A stretch of 64,000 nt of DNA, taken from positions 67,819,319 to 67,883,318 of the forward strand of contig NC_037094.1 of NCBI RefSeq assembly GCF_002994745.2, read 5' to 3'. How positions within the stretch are numbered: the first letter of the stretch is position 1; every line of letters starts with the position of its first letter. The position numbers and the translations under genes are program-made. The notes beneath the pieces are model-generated. The model worked only from the letters and a program-made list of their open reading frames with translations, did no database searches and was not told where the DNA came from. Positions 47,092 through 57,349 of this stretch are shown here, in pieces. This stretch comes from Rosa chinensis. Its lineage: Eukaryota; Streptophyta; Magnoliopsida; Rosales; Rosaceae.

Positions 47092-47853
47092 ATCTCTTCC
47101 ACCTGAAAAGAACTCGACCTCGAGTTCTTCTTGTATGCAGCTCGATCGTTAGTAGGAATAAAACATGATAAGCCATCAACTTCAATATTTTCGAAATTAA
47201 AAGCTATCACCATGAATCCAATACTGTAGACAAGTTTAGAATAAGCATCTTGAAACTTGAACTCCTCCACTTGAAAAGGAATGGGCATTGACTTCTCCTT
47301 GGGTTGATCTTGAACACAATTAGGCATGCATGACATGGATATCGGTGTGATGAATGAATCAGCTTCCGTGTCCTTAATGAGTTTCTCTTCAATCTTCAAA
47401 GTGGCTTCTTCATGTTCATTTTCACACACTTCAGGATGGTCATTCTCGATGTTCATCCTTTCAGGCTTGATTTTAATTTTGTGTGACTACACCGAAATAA
47501 ATATGTACTGTCTTTGCAATAACCACCTTTGACACTTTCATGCCATGGTATTCCAAAAAGCACTTCAGTGTCATCCATGTCGATCACATGACAAATAATC
47601 TATTATTTATAAAATTGTCCCATAGAGACATGAACTTTACAAACCTCTGTTACTTGTGCATATTCATCATCTCCAAATGGAATCCAGTATGGATCACTCA
47701 ACTTCACTGTCGGTAATTGAAAATAATCCACAACTTTGTTTGCTACAAAGTTCTCTCGTAAACCACTGTCAATTATTACAGAGCATACCTTGTCTTTGAT
47801 GACACATGTAGTTCGGAAGTCGTCGTAATCCGGTGTTGTGAATATCCAACGTT

Positions 47854-47884
<31 letters not shown>

Positions 47885-48051
47885 CTGGATTGATGAGGTT
47901 GTCCTAGGGCCAATCCCTTGGCATGTTCCTCTTCAACGAAACTTTCTTTGATAGATACTCTACGACCAGCGTCGTTAAGGTTGGTGGTAGTGAACTTCTC
48001 CCTTGGATCGTAGTCTGCTAAGAAGCGGGCGATACCCACCTTGATACCAAA
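47092..48051 (-). pseudogene. protease-like region of the small nested LTR element
   Basis: On the minus strand, text from about 48050 downward includes VRFLADYDPREKFTTTNLND-like sequence, a poly-Lys run encoded by the T tract at 47859-47884, and then VCSVIIDSGLRENFVANKVV with PYWIPFGDDEYAQVTEVCKV and TEVLFGIPWHESV further on. This has the shape of a retropepsin domain (DSG catalytic box, later LLG-like motif FGIPW), as in Gypsy-derived polyproteins. An acidic tail, MNIENDHPEVCENEHEEATL and more, runs 47456-47079. Frameshifts separate the parts. No RT follows. Confidence 0.55.
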
Positions 48052-48558
48052 TGATGCGGGAAGCGTGAACACGATAGTAAGAGGCTCTGTCAAGCGTCGA
48101 AAGCCATATGAGATGAGTTAGAATCCACTAGCAATTACGGGCACAACCGTAAGAAACACAAAGAAACTTCTCTAATATTTGGCTTTTTATTGATAACTTG
48201 AATGAAAATTACAATCGAAGAGGTGCCTTATATATGACACATAGAATAAACCTAATATAACTAGAAAACAAAAAGAACAATTTATTATAGACTAAAACTA
48301 GGAAACCTAATTAAATAAAAATCGAAAATAAAATCTTAGATATTAAAGAATATTACGCAAACATATATTTAGAATCTCAATCAAGATTTCGCTCGAGAAT
48401 CCCGATATATTCAAAAGAGTAATTTATGATTAATTTCATCATTAATAAACCTATTTGAGTACCAATTTTCAATATTCAAATCATTATTCTTAATGTGCAG
48501 ACACTTCTTTATTTTCGAGATTTTTTGTTGAAGTTAGCTAAAATCTCGTCTTACATCC
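48052..48558 (-). repeat. LTR (5' in element orientation) of the small nested element
   Basis: 507 bp; adjoins the tRNA-Met type primer-binding site on the minus strand. Its first base appears changed from T to G. Confidence 0.9.
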
Positions 48559-50399
48559 CTGAACGACATCGACAGCTCCAGGATCCGGCCTGCAGACCCA
48601 CCGAGTCAGCAACTTGTCTGGCCCGAGGCTCCAAGCTATTTTGAACACGATTTCGCTAAGTCATATATCACCTCGGGTACTCACACACCTGTCCGGGACT
48701 CTCTGGATTCTCCTCTTCCCGGAGATCATCGCCACCGCGATGGACCTGCCAGTAGGGCATCCTCTTTGCGGACTCGAGTAACCCCGCTTGTCCAGGTATC
48801 CTCGAGATCCTTGATACCGGCACCTAAATATGATCTACATAAGCCAGATGCAAAACCTAGTACCACCTTCTCCATCACGGAGACTCAGCTCTCCCACACC
48901 TCTCAGCCCAACATCGGAATCCCGGCCGGTAGCTTTGATTTATCCTCCCACACTGGAGGTAGAACCACTCCGGGAACCAAAAAAAAAAACTCTGTTGGTA
49001 CCCAGACAATTGTTCCGGGCACCCGAGAATAATTATTAAGCCAAAACCACCACGTGGTGCACGAGACACAAAAAAACACTGCTCACCACGTATGTCGGTA
49101 TTCAAATATAGCGACTGCATCTACCTATCCCATCAAATGTTCCCTTCCATAAGCTAAACCACCACGTGGTGCACATACACGTAGCCCCTACAACATGGCT
49201 GCCACGTCCAAACATATATGATGTGATGCTTTTCACCGGGAACGAGTTCATGTCAAGCATGATATTATTGTATCAAGTTCAAACACTACATGCCTGCATA
49301 ACTTATGATTCATGACTTTATAATCAAAGCATGACTATCATCTAGAGGTATACATGACAAGCATGGCCCTCCTAGAGTTACACACAATGACACAACTATA
49401 AACACGCAATAACTCTGTACTTCACATATGGATGACTCTTATCAATTATCATAACCACATTGATTACAGCTTTAGCAAATTATTACTCCTCACAATTATA
49501 TATTTTATCTTATTAGTCACAATGCATACTAACATGCACAATTATACGTAGACATGTATTCTTTATTGGTGGTCATCACTATGATCAATTTCCTCATTTT
49601 CAAAGCTACAACATATTTCATAAACTATGAACTATATATTCCTATGCCTATACGTGTTGCAAGAACATACCTTGGCTCCTAATTGCCATTGTGTTCAACA
49701 GGCACACATGTCCAACTTAGACTATAGCACAATTCATAGACTTACCATTAATATAGCACACTTGCTACACCTATATATAGCTCATTTGCATTACTGTCGG
49801 TGCATACCCATGCATATATGTTCATATATGACACAATCTTGGGACTTGTTAAGCATATACCACTAATGTCAATTTTACCTAGTGCATATATACACAATTA
49901 TATGTATTGTGCACTCACAATTCCTTACCATCTCAATAGTTGGACTCACGCCACCGTGCATATGGTCTTAACAATTAAGCATGTATATCTCCTTTTATTT
50001 TCGAGGAAATATATATTTACCCAACAGGGTACTCTCTTCTGCGGACAATGCCTAGTAAACTATTGATGGTCATTATCCATTCACATGGAGCGTCATGCTT
50101 GGACAACTCCAATAAGATTTGGTACTTATATGTTGACTCCAATTTCAATCTACTCCAAATCGGCATAAGATACGTCACAATGTCTCCTTTTTACGCTCTT
50201 TCAATTTGAGCTAATACAAATGCTTTACATGCTTCAATAAACGATTTCTATAATCTAAGCATGGCTACGATACTTGATAATTTCGATATCATATCTATTA
50301 TGCCTATGTATTAATGTCATACGTTAATTTAATTACAAATCAATTAACTTGCTACATATATACATATGACAGTAAATAAGTGTAACATGCGGCACTTAA

Positions 50400-50960
50400 A
50401 ACCTCGCTCCATGTGAGGTACCTCTAAAGGGTAAGCCTAGGTCAAATCCTTGCATAAAACCCCTCCAATCATGTGAGGTACTCCAACGGGGTTAAGAGGC
50501 ACAATTCCTCATTCTACCAGGGGCCACGCCACCGGGTACCCCAACGGAGTTACGAGGCACAATTCCTCATTCTACCCAGGGCCACGCCACGAGGTACAGG
50601 AGGCCAAAGCCACCGGGTACCTCAACGGGGTTACGAGGCACAATTCCTCATTCTACCCGGGGCCACACCACAGGGAAAATGAGGCCTGCAGGCCCTCATT
50701 CAACCCCATTGGGTTAAGGAGGCTCGTGCCCTCATGTGATCCCATCGGGTCCTAAGGCTCAAGTCCTCATTCTACCCAGGGCCACACCAACGGGTTTAGG
50801 AGGCCTACAGTTCCTCATTAGACCCCACCGGGTCAAAGAGGCTCAAGCCCTCATAAATCCTCTACCCGAGCGAGGTATCCCAACAGGATCACTAAAGGGT
50901 AGCACCCTTACTTAAGCCAAGGTCCAGTCTTTTGCATCAAAATCCTCGCCCGGTGAGAGG
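50400..50960. repeat. imperfect direct repeats in the LARD interior
   Basis: Motifs GAGGCACAATTCCTCATTCT, ACC[CAG]GGGGCCACGCCAC and CGGGTACCCCAACGGGGTTA recur about every 50-80 bp. Spacing is irregular, so it is a degenerate array rather than a satellite. Repeats of AAGCCAAGGTCCAGTC follow near 50915 and 50975. Confidence 0.7.
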
Positions 50961-51774
50961 TACCCCCAACGAGTAAGCCAAGGTCCAGTCCCTTGCTTTT
51001 GAGTCATCTCACCTCCTGAGCGTTTTCTACACTTGGGGGACTTATTCATACCACTTATCACAAGTGGAGGTAGTACCCGACTGGGACTATCATTGAGCTT
51101 CACGCTCATACTTTTGTGCTATGGTCTATTAATGGAAATATTGAAATTTTTCGTCTATTGTTGATCACAACAATTAAATTTCTTTTACATCCCATTAATA
51201 AGACCATAAGACAAAACTCATACAACCTACCACCCGCTCGACACGAGCGAACTGAAGTCCAAACTTCGATTTTACTAACTACATAACTTGGGGGACTCGG
51301 CGAGTAACAACACTCCCGATCCTAACACATGTGCATCATATGCATACAACATATACATATCATTATGTACGCGTCATCGCGTTCATCACACATCTATGCA
51401 TCATATGCACTTCGTTATACTTTCACAACTACATACATTTCAGACTCATACGTCATACTTCAACATTACATAATACGGGCATACACAAAATGTGTAACAT
51501 GTATCTCATATAAACATTCATGCACCTCGATGCATTTGACTCCAATTACACTTAGATTGCCCTAGCACAATCAATATGTTTTTTGTACACTCTTATCTTA
51601 TTTGCAGGTACTAGCGTGATGAGGGCCCCGTGGCACCAACCTACCAGTAGAGTCCCTTCTTGCTTACGAAGTTGGGGGACTAGTATGGGTATGACGTTCA
51701 TCAGGTTCGTCACTCATACTTGGCGGCATCATATTTAAACTCCCCAACCAAGAAGCGTCTCTAACTTGGGGACT

Positions 51775-52246
51775 TGTACATACATCATATATCACATATC
51801 GCCAAGCATAAGCAACAACCTCGTAGGTGGGTCCCCGCGACATGATAGGTCCCGCCTACGACATGCATCCCGGAGACCGACACCTGAGCTACCTCGCCAT
51901 GGTGAAGGTTGACCGGTATCTTGCCAGGATGCCACTCTCCCATGCTCTCCAAGAGGCTTCAAGGGAAGCAAATATGTGTATTATTGTCCCACATCGGAAA
52001 TATAGAATAGGATGAGACTTCTTTTAATTATAAAGGGAAATCCTCCCCTTCTTAGAGAGGAGGGATCCTGATCCCTTTACTTGTATCACTACAAAGGCTA
52101 CTTGGCCTCACTACTAGTAGAATCTCTAAGTGGACATAACCTTGCCTCAAGGGCAAGGTGAACCACTATACATGCTTGTCTCTCTCTCTCTCTCTCCCCT
52201 TTATGATCCATACTTAGTTCCCGTTCCGTATTCTCACACAGAAACA
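51775..52246 (+). repeat. 3' LTR of the LARD-like element
   Basis: 472 bp, same ends as the 5' LTR; the small length difference is mostly in the (TC)n run near 52182-52198. Confidence 0.9.
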
Positions 52247-53443
52247 GAGTGTTATAAAGCAGAATGTAAATAAGTTCTTCCTCCTAGGCTCTTCATTCTA
52301 GGCTCGTCCAACCCATTTCCGGCTCGATAAACTCTTAGTACTTCTCTGCAAAAGATATTAGAGATGGGTGGGTGAGCAAAACCAAGCACTCAGTGAGTAG
52401 ATCATGTAATGTGCTAGTAAAGCCATGTCATTTTACACATGCTAGAAAGTAGTATATCTTATAGTCATTAATTCATAACGAATGATCACATCGCATCATC
52501 CCTTCTTATTGATTATCCTTCAATTTAGTGTACCCCACGAGAACCCTAATGGCTTTTCCTAGCCCTATACCACCGTGTGACACATCCTTACCTCGGTATA
52601 ATCAATCAAGAAGCTCTCATCTTCCATGACCAGTCAAACCATGGACCCAACACATTATATATAAACACCACATATTTCGCAAATAGACATGCTTCACTTG
52701 AAAAATCGAGAGATATTTTGCAAATAGATAAAATCATGCTTTTCCACCATTTTTGTAGCAAATAAGAATATTTAAAACTTATTACACAACCCACTCACCT
52801 CGACAATACGAATCGCCTCACAGAACACCAATCGTAAACCGAGCCTTCTAGAAAATACCATTAGATCTAACTCAAACCTCCATGGATAGAAAGAGGGAAT
52901 CAAGATGAATCCGTGGCCTTTCACGGATCCTAAATCAAAATTACGGTCAAAAATTATGATCCATCGAAGTTTTAGAGAGAGAAAATGAGGAGGGAGAGAG
53001 AGATGGTCTCTGAATCTCGGGGATGAAAAATGGTACGGAATGAAAGAAGAAGCAACTGGTTCCATCTATTTATAGCCAAATATATATTGACATGTGTCGA
53101 CCAACGATTAGTCCACTTGGTGCCACGTGTCAACAAGCACCAAACCATGTGCAACTTGTCACTCAAAGACAAAACCTCCTTCACCTCTTGACATGTGTCA
53201 GGTGACTAGCCAAAATGGCTGACATCATCATCAGCTGATCTCTCCCCTTACGCCACTTATCAGCTCCACCAATCGGAACACGCCAGGTCAGCATGCTATT
53301 TTCTTCCAATTAAACTTCAAAAATTCCTCAAAAATAGCTTAGGAACCCGAAAAATGCTGCGAGCTCGTGGCAACCTCTAATTTCCATTTCCAAGCTCAAA
53401 AATAAAATTTGACCAACTTCAAAATTCAGGACCTCACAAAAAC

Positions 53444-54960
53444 ACACAAGTGATTATAAGTGGGAGGACGGTGGAAAAGTAACTCATCAGGGGATTTATC
53501 AGACAAAACTTATGTGGGCAGACGAATTTTTAAGTAATCTGTAGTGAAGACATACTTCCCCAAAAATCAAGACGTAGATGAGCATGAAATCAGAGTGCAC
53601 GTGTGATTTCAAGAGGATGTCTTTGATTACGTTCCACTACCCAATTTTTTTGGCAGGTGTAGACATAAGTGTGCTGATAAATGTTACCTTATAAATGATA
53701 CCTTATTATGTCAAATAACTTTTCATAAAGGCAAACTTGCTACCATTATCAACACGAATAGTTTTGAAGTGTGGTTTAAATTGATTAGCAACAAAGGAAA
53801 ATAATGATTTGAGAAGCTTCTGTGACACATCAAAAGAACCCAAGTGCAATGAGGATAATCATCCACAACTGTCAAAAATTAATGTGCTCCAGAGTGAGGC
53901 AATTCTATAAGGTCCCCAAATATCATAATGAATTAATTCGAAAAGTTCGGTACTAAAGGTACGACTCAAATGAAATGGCAACCTTGTTTATTTAGTCAAA
54001 GGGAAAAATTTACATTGCTTATTAGAACCAAAACAAATATTTGGAACTAATTCAAATAATACTTGAAGACGAGCAACTGAGGGATGGCCAACCTGTTTGT
54101 GCCAGAGATCATATTGGGTAGAGAAGACATTGAGAGACAATGGGAGAGGAGATTTGATCATGTTTAGGGAAAGATAATAGAGGTCATCATTCCGTGCACC
54201 CAATCCAATCATCCTCTCGGAATCCAACTTTTGTAAAAGGCAAAAATCAGGGAAAAACAGGATACAACAATTTAAGGATCTGGTTAGTTTAGCAACATAT
54301 GCCAAATTTATATTAAAAAAGGGTACACAAAGTATGTCTTTAAGTGTAATATTCTTGTCAGAGGAAATGAAACCAATAGAATCAATGTGGACTCTTGTAC
54401 CATTTGGCAATTGCACAGATGGTGTGGGATAAGAAGGATTGTGAACTGATTATATGATCCGTGGTGCCGCTATCGATTACCCAAGCTTTTGACAAATCAG
54501 ATGTATATTGAGAATAATAATAAAACAGAAAAGACAGACTTGCAAAATTTGCCTCGGGATTGATATTGAGCGGTACCACCATTCTGAATTGTCTCCATGA
54601 TCTTTGTGTATTGGTCCAATGTTAAACTTGGGGCAACAGTTTGAATTTGTTCGTTGGATAAGCCATGGTGACTTTGCACGTTGTGGGCAACATGTTTGGC
54701 TCTGTTTGATGGTTGTTGATGCTTCCAGGATTGATATTGGGGTTTCAATCCTCCCCCTAAGAATTGTGGTTTGGATACTGTTGAGGATTGCACTGATTGC
54801 TTCAATTCTGCTCTGTCAAGTTTCGGCTTGGAATATAAACTCTAGTTGTATGACTTGGAGGAAAACCGTTGAGAAAGTAGCATTTATCAATTGTATAATT
54901 TCATAATTATAGTAGTTGCAACCCCTTTGATTATTTCCTTAAGAGAATTTGTTGAGTGGT
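53444..54960 (-). pseudogene. Copia gag end, protease, pre-integrase and integrase core, broken
   Basis: Minus-strand blocks are KPQFLGGGLKPQYQSWKHQQ (gag tail), KAWVIDSGTTDHIISSQSF (protease with DSG), LPNGTRVHIDSIGFISSDKN, LYYLSLNMIKSPLPLSLNVF, and YDLWHKQVGHPSVARLQVLF (GAG-pre-integrase with its His). An integrase core, with text like LIHYDIWGPYRIAS, FKTIRVDNGSKF and LLKSLFSFVANQF, follows and carries several stops. The block ends at the second solo LTR, beyond which the integrase continues at 45.36 kb. Confidence 0.87.
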
Positions 54961-54988
54961 CTTTGTGAGGCTTGGCCTGAAGTAGAAC

Positions 54989-56025
54989 TAGGCCTAGCAT
55001 TTAAACCCGTAACCCGCAAACCTGCACTATACCTGCAAGCTAAAACCCGCACAAACCCACCCGTTAATTAATCCGGGCTAAAAAAAGTCCGCACGCAAAA
55101 AACCCACAAATTAACCGGTTTTGCGGGCTAAACCCATTGGAACCCATTAACTCAAAATCCTTCCCAAAAACCCATTTCCCATTACCCATATGGGTTCAAT
55201 TCTTTTTTTTTTTTTTTTTTTTTTTTTAACCAGGGCATTTTTATAATTTTTCTTATTCCCCATGAGGATCCGACAGTTAGATCTTCGTATAATTGTGAAA
55301 AGACGATTCAAAAGGAGATCCGTGAGGATTCGACCGTTGGATCGTCGTATAATTTTGTGAGGGTGATTCTAAAGGTGATATGGGACAATCCAATCGTTGG
55401 ATCTTCGTATAATTGTGCAATGATGATTCAAAAGGCGATCCGTGTGGATCCGACCGTTGGATCGTCATATAATTTTGAGAGGATGAAACTAAGGGCGATC
55501 CATGAGGATCTGACCGTTGGATCATCGTATAAATAGGTAAAGATGATCCTCTAGGTGATCCAACCGTTGGATCTTTGTATAATTTTGAGAGGATGAACCT
55601 AAGGTCAATCCGTGAGGATCCGACCGTTGGATCATCGTATAAATCGGTAAAGATGATCCTCTAGGTGATCTGTGAGAGTTTGACCGTTAGATCGTCATAT
55701 AATTGTGATTTGTTAATTATTTTTTGTCAGAAAAGGAAAGGAAAAAAAATCTAAAAAGATAAAAAATAAAAAATTTCAAAATAGAAAACCAAAAAAGTTC
55801 ATATAGAGAAAATGGCAAATGAGGGGTTATATATATAAGTCTTAATTGGTTTTAATTGCTTTGATAAAAAGTTTATAAAAAAATTTAAAAAAATGTTTAC
55901 GGGTTTTAACTGGTTCTAACGGAAAACCCGCAAAACCCATTAAGCTAACGGGTTGGCCCGTTAAGAACCCGACCTGTTAAGAACCCGCACCGTACTCGCA
56001 CTATACCCGCACGTTGCCAGGCCTA
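54989..56025. mobile_element. non-autonomous hAT-type element with internal tandem array, 1037 bp
   Basis: A perfect 8-bp TSD AGTAGAAC flanks it (54981-54988 and 56026-56033). The 11-bp terminal inverted repeats are TAGGCCTAGCA on the left and, reverse-complemented, TAGGCCTGGCA on the right, one mismatch. Subterminal zones repeat AACCCGC/GCGGGTT motifs on both sides. No transposase is encoded. It sits inside the Copia gag, between two pieces that would otherwise join. Confidence 0.9.
55267..55712. repeat. eight 60-bp tandem repeats inside the hAT-type element
   Basis: Copies start at 55267, 55327, 55387, 55447, 55507, 55557, 55617 and 55677: 60-bp spacing with one 50-bp unit. Each has GATCCGACCGTTGGATCGTC, TATAATT and a GATGATCC-like part with substitutions. 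Confidence 0.93.
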
Positions 56026-56033
56026 AGTAGAAC

Positions 56034-56860
56034 TATCTCTGTAGTTAGCTAATATGGGGCATGTTCTCTGTAGTACCCTGAGTGATGGTGAGTTCTCGAT
56101 GTTTTTCTTCTTATAAAACAAGGGACTATGCCTTCTTAACAGTTGGGAGAGGATTCATGAGGAGGATTTGTTCTCTTGTGGCTGCATATGAGTCGTTTAG
56201 GTCCATTAAAAATTGCATCAAGTTTTCTCGTTCTTCTTTCTCACCCAAGGACTTCTTTGCTAATTAGCAGATGCATGCTTCCTTAATGGTGTGGTAGGAG
56301 GCTAATTCAGCTCATAATCCTTTCAATTTTGTGTAGTAAGCGATAAAGGCAACTGATCTTGTGTGTGTAAGGCTACATCACTCTTGATCTGAAAAATTCG
56401 AGGGGCATTACTTTGAGAAAAATGTTCGTTAAGATCAGTTCATACCTCATGTGCGGTTTTAGCATAGATGACACTGTTGGCAACGTCAGGCTCGAGTAAG
56501 TTTAGGATCCATGATAGGATCATATCATTTTTTTTTTTTTTTGACTTTGTCAAGGGGAACCCAAAGGCTTTCTAGGCCCAAGATAAACCCTTTCGACGCA
56601 TGTGAAATGCTCAAACTGTGCATTGCAGCACAGTGCCTGACCACTATTGATAGGATCATATCATTGCACCTCTTCCACTGTTGATACTCATTAGGATGTG
56701 TAATTGGTGATGGCTTCTTAATTGTGCCATCAATGAATCCTGTTTTGTTTTTTGCGCGTAAGGCTATGCTCATGGAGTGGCGCTATGTGTCATAATTATC
56801 TCCAAATAATGGTTTTGGTATCAAAACCATGTCTAGGAGATCTAAATGATGAATGAAATA
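56034..56860 (-). pseudogene. Copia gag (N-terminal two thirds), broken and split by a SINE
   Basis: On the minus strand: SMSIALRAKNKTGFIDGTIK, NEYQQWKRCNDMILSWILNL (rejoined after removing the SINE), VANSVIYAKTAHEV, HFSQSNAPRIFQIKSDVALH, then FLMDLNDSYAATREQILLMN. These are typical plant Copia gag motifs (UBN2-like). Stops and shifts are present. A probable primer-binding area (GTTTTGATACCA on the minus strand) lies near 56815. Confidence 0.85.
56529..56647 (-). mobile_element. SINE (probably 5' truncated), 119 bp
   Basis: A perfect 17-bp TSD TGATAGGATCATATCAT (56512-56528 and 56648-56664) flanks it. A poly-T of about 14 at the left is the poly(A) tail on the minus strand. The body, read on the minus strand, ends GGGTTTATCTTGGGCCTAGA then CTTTGGGTTCCCCTTGACAA, a 3' end I associate with plant SINE families. 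No clear tRNA A/B box is seen, so the 5' part is probably missing. Confidence 0.85.
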
Positions 56861-57349
56861 GGTATTGGTGGTATCACTGCTGTCCTAAGCATCATTTCCT
56901 TTGGTATGTTTCTAATCGTTGTTTGGGGGCAGGCTTCCTTCTCCCATGGTGAGGTAAGTATTTGTTGTTAGGATTTATTTTGGCGGCTAGTGTTGATGAG
57001 AGTTGTATGTTAAGAGTCGTGATACGTTATCAATGTCTTAGATTTCGTATCAATGAATAGATGTGTATATTGATTGAATGAGATATTACAAATAAATAGG
57101 AGAACGGATTGCTATCCAAGTAAGTAAGGATACTATGCAGATTATTCAATGCTAGAGAATTAAACTTGGTAAATAGTAGTACTGTTACGCCTCTGAGATA
57201 ATAATATTTTCATGGGCTAATAACATTTTCTGGCCCGCCTTTGCACTAGGCAGACCCGTTGGTTTACAAATGACATGGCCCGTTACTATTTTGCTATAAT
57301 CGATCGACGGCGTCCCATTTCCTCGTTGACACTTTGGCGCGGTTTGGGG

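Larger units (their letters stand above)
46585..48558 (-). mobile_element. small non-autonomous LTR retrotransposon with protease-like core, nested in the LARD
   Basis: Two 507-bp LTRs (46585-47091 and 48052-48558) flank a 960-bp core. On the minus strand the LTR begins TGATGTAGGATGAGATTTTA and ends CTTCCCGCATCA. The primer-binding site after it reads TTTGGTATCAAGGTGGGTAT, initiator tRNA-Met type. The TSD is CTGAA on both sides (46580-46584 and 48559-48563). The core has no RT or integrase. This is the innermost level of the nest. Confidence 0.92.
45428..52246 (+). mobile_element. large non-autonomous LTR retrotransposon (LARD-like) nested in the second solo LTR
   Basis: LTRs at 45428-45902 (475 bp) and 51775-52246 (472 bp) are highly alike. 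Both start TGTACATACATC and end TCTCACACAGAAACA. The primer-binding site TTGGCGCTAGAAGGAGGG follows the left LTR, and AACTTGGGGACT precedes the right. The TSD is GCGTG / GAGTG (45423-45427, 52247-52251) with one mismatch; the uninterrupted relative reads GAGTG at this place. About 4 kb of its own interior carries no recognisable gag or pol, only a short CGGGGACTCTCTGGATTCT-type motif occurring at 45990 and 48700. It was later invaded by the element at 46585-48558. Confidence 0.85.
45363..53438. mobile_element. solo LTR, second copy, interrupted by a large nested element
   Basis: It begins TGTCACGCCCTGGACCCGGT at 45363 and resumes at about 52252 after the nested element, ending AAAATTCAGGACCTCACA at 53438. 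A perfect 5-bp TSD AAAAC flanks it (45358-45362 and 53439-53443). The rejoined sequence aligns with the copy at 31715-32986. It interrupts the Copia integrase. Confidence 0.85.
31385..57185 (-). mobile_element. Copia (Ty1) retrotransposon on the minus strand, split by nested insertions
   Basis: Pieces of one Copia element in the same orientation and correct order span the interval. From right to left they are gag (56.8-56.0 and 54.96-54.5 kb), protease and pre-integrase (54.58-53.99), integrase (53.99-53.44 and 45.36-44.9), reverse transcriptase start (44.6-44.38), rest of RT (33.9-33.4), and RNase H to the 3' end (33.37-32.99 and 31.71-31.43). A segment of about 40 bp ending AGAATTAAACTTGGTAAATA occurs at 31387-31424 and 57141-57176 and marks LTR sequence at both ends. 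The left LTR seems truncated. Stops and frameshifts are frequent. Removing the insertions rejoins coding text at each breakpoint, which proves the order of nesting. Confidence 0.85.

Noticed and set aside
50473..50682. Open frame with repeated peptide in the LARD interior
   Set aside because: It only reflects the DNA repeats at 50.4-50.9 kb; flanked by stops and without conserved domains.
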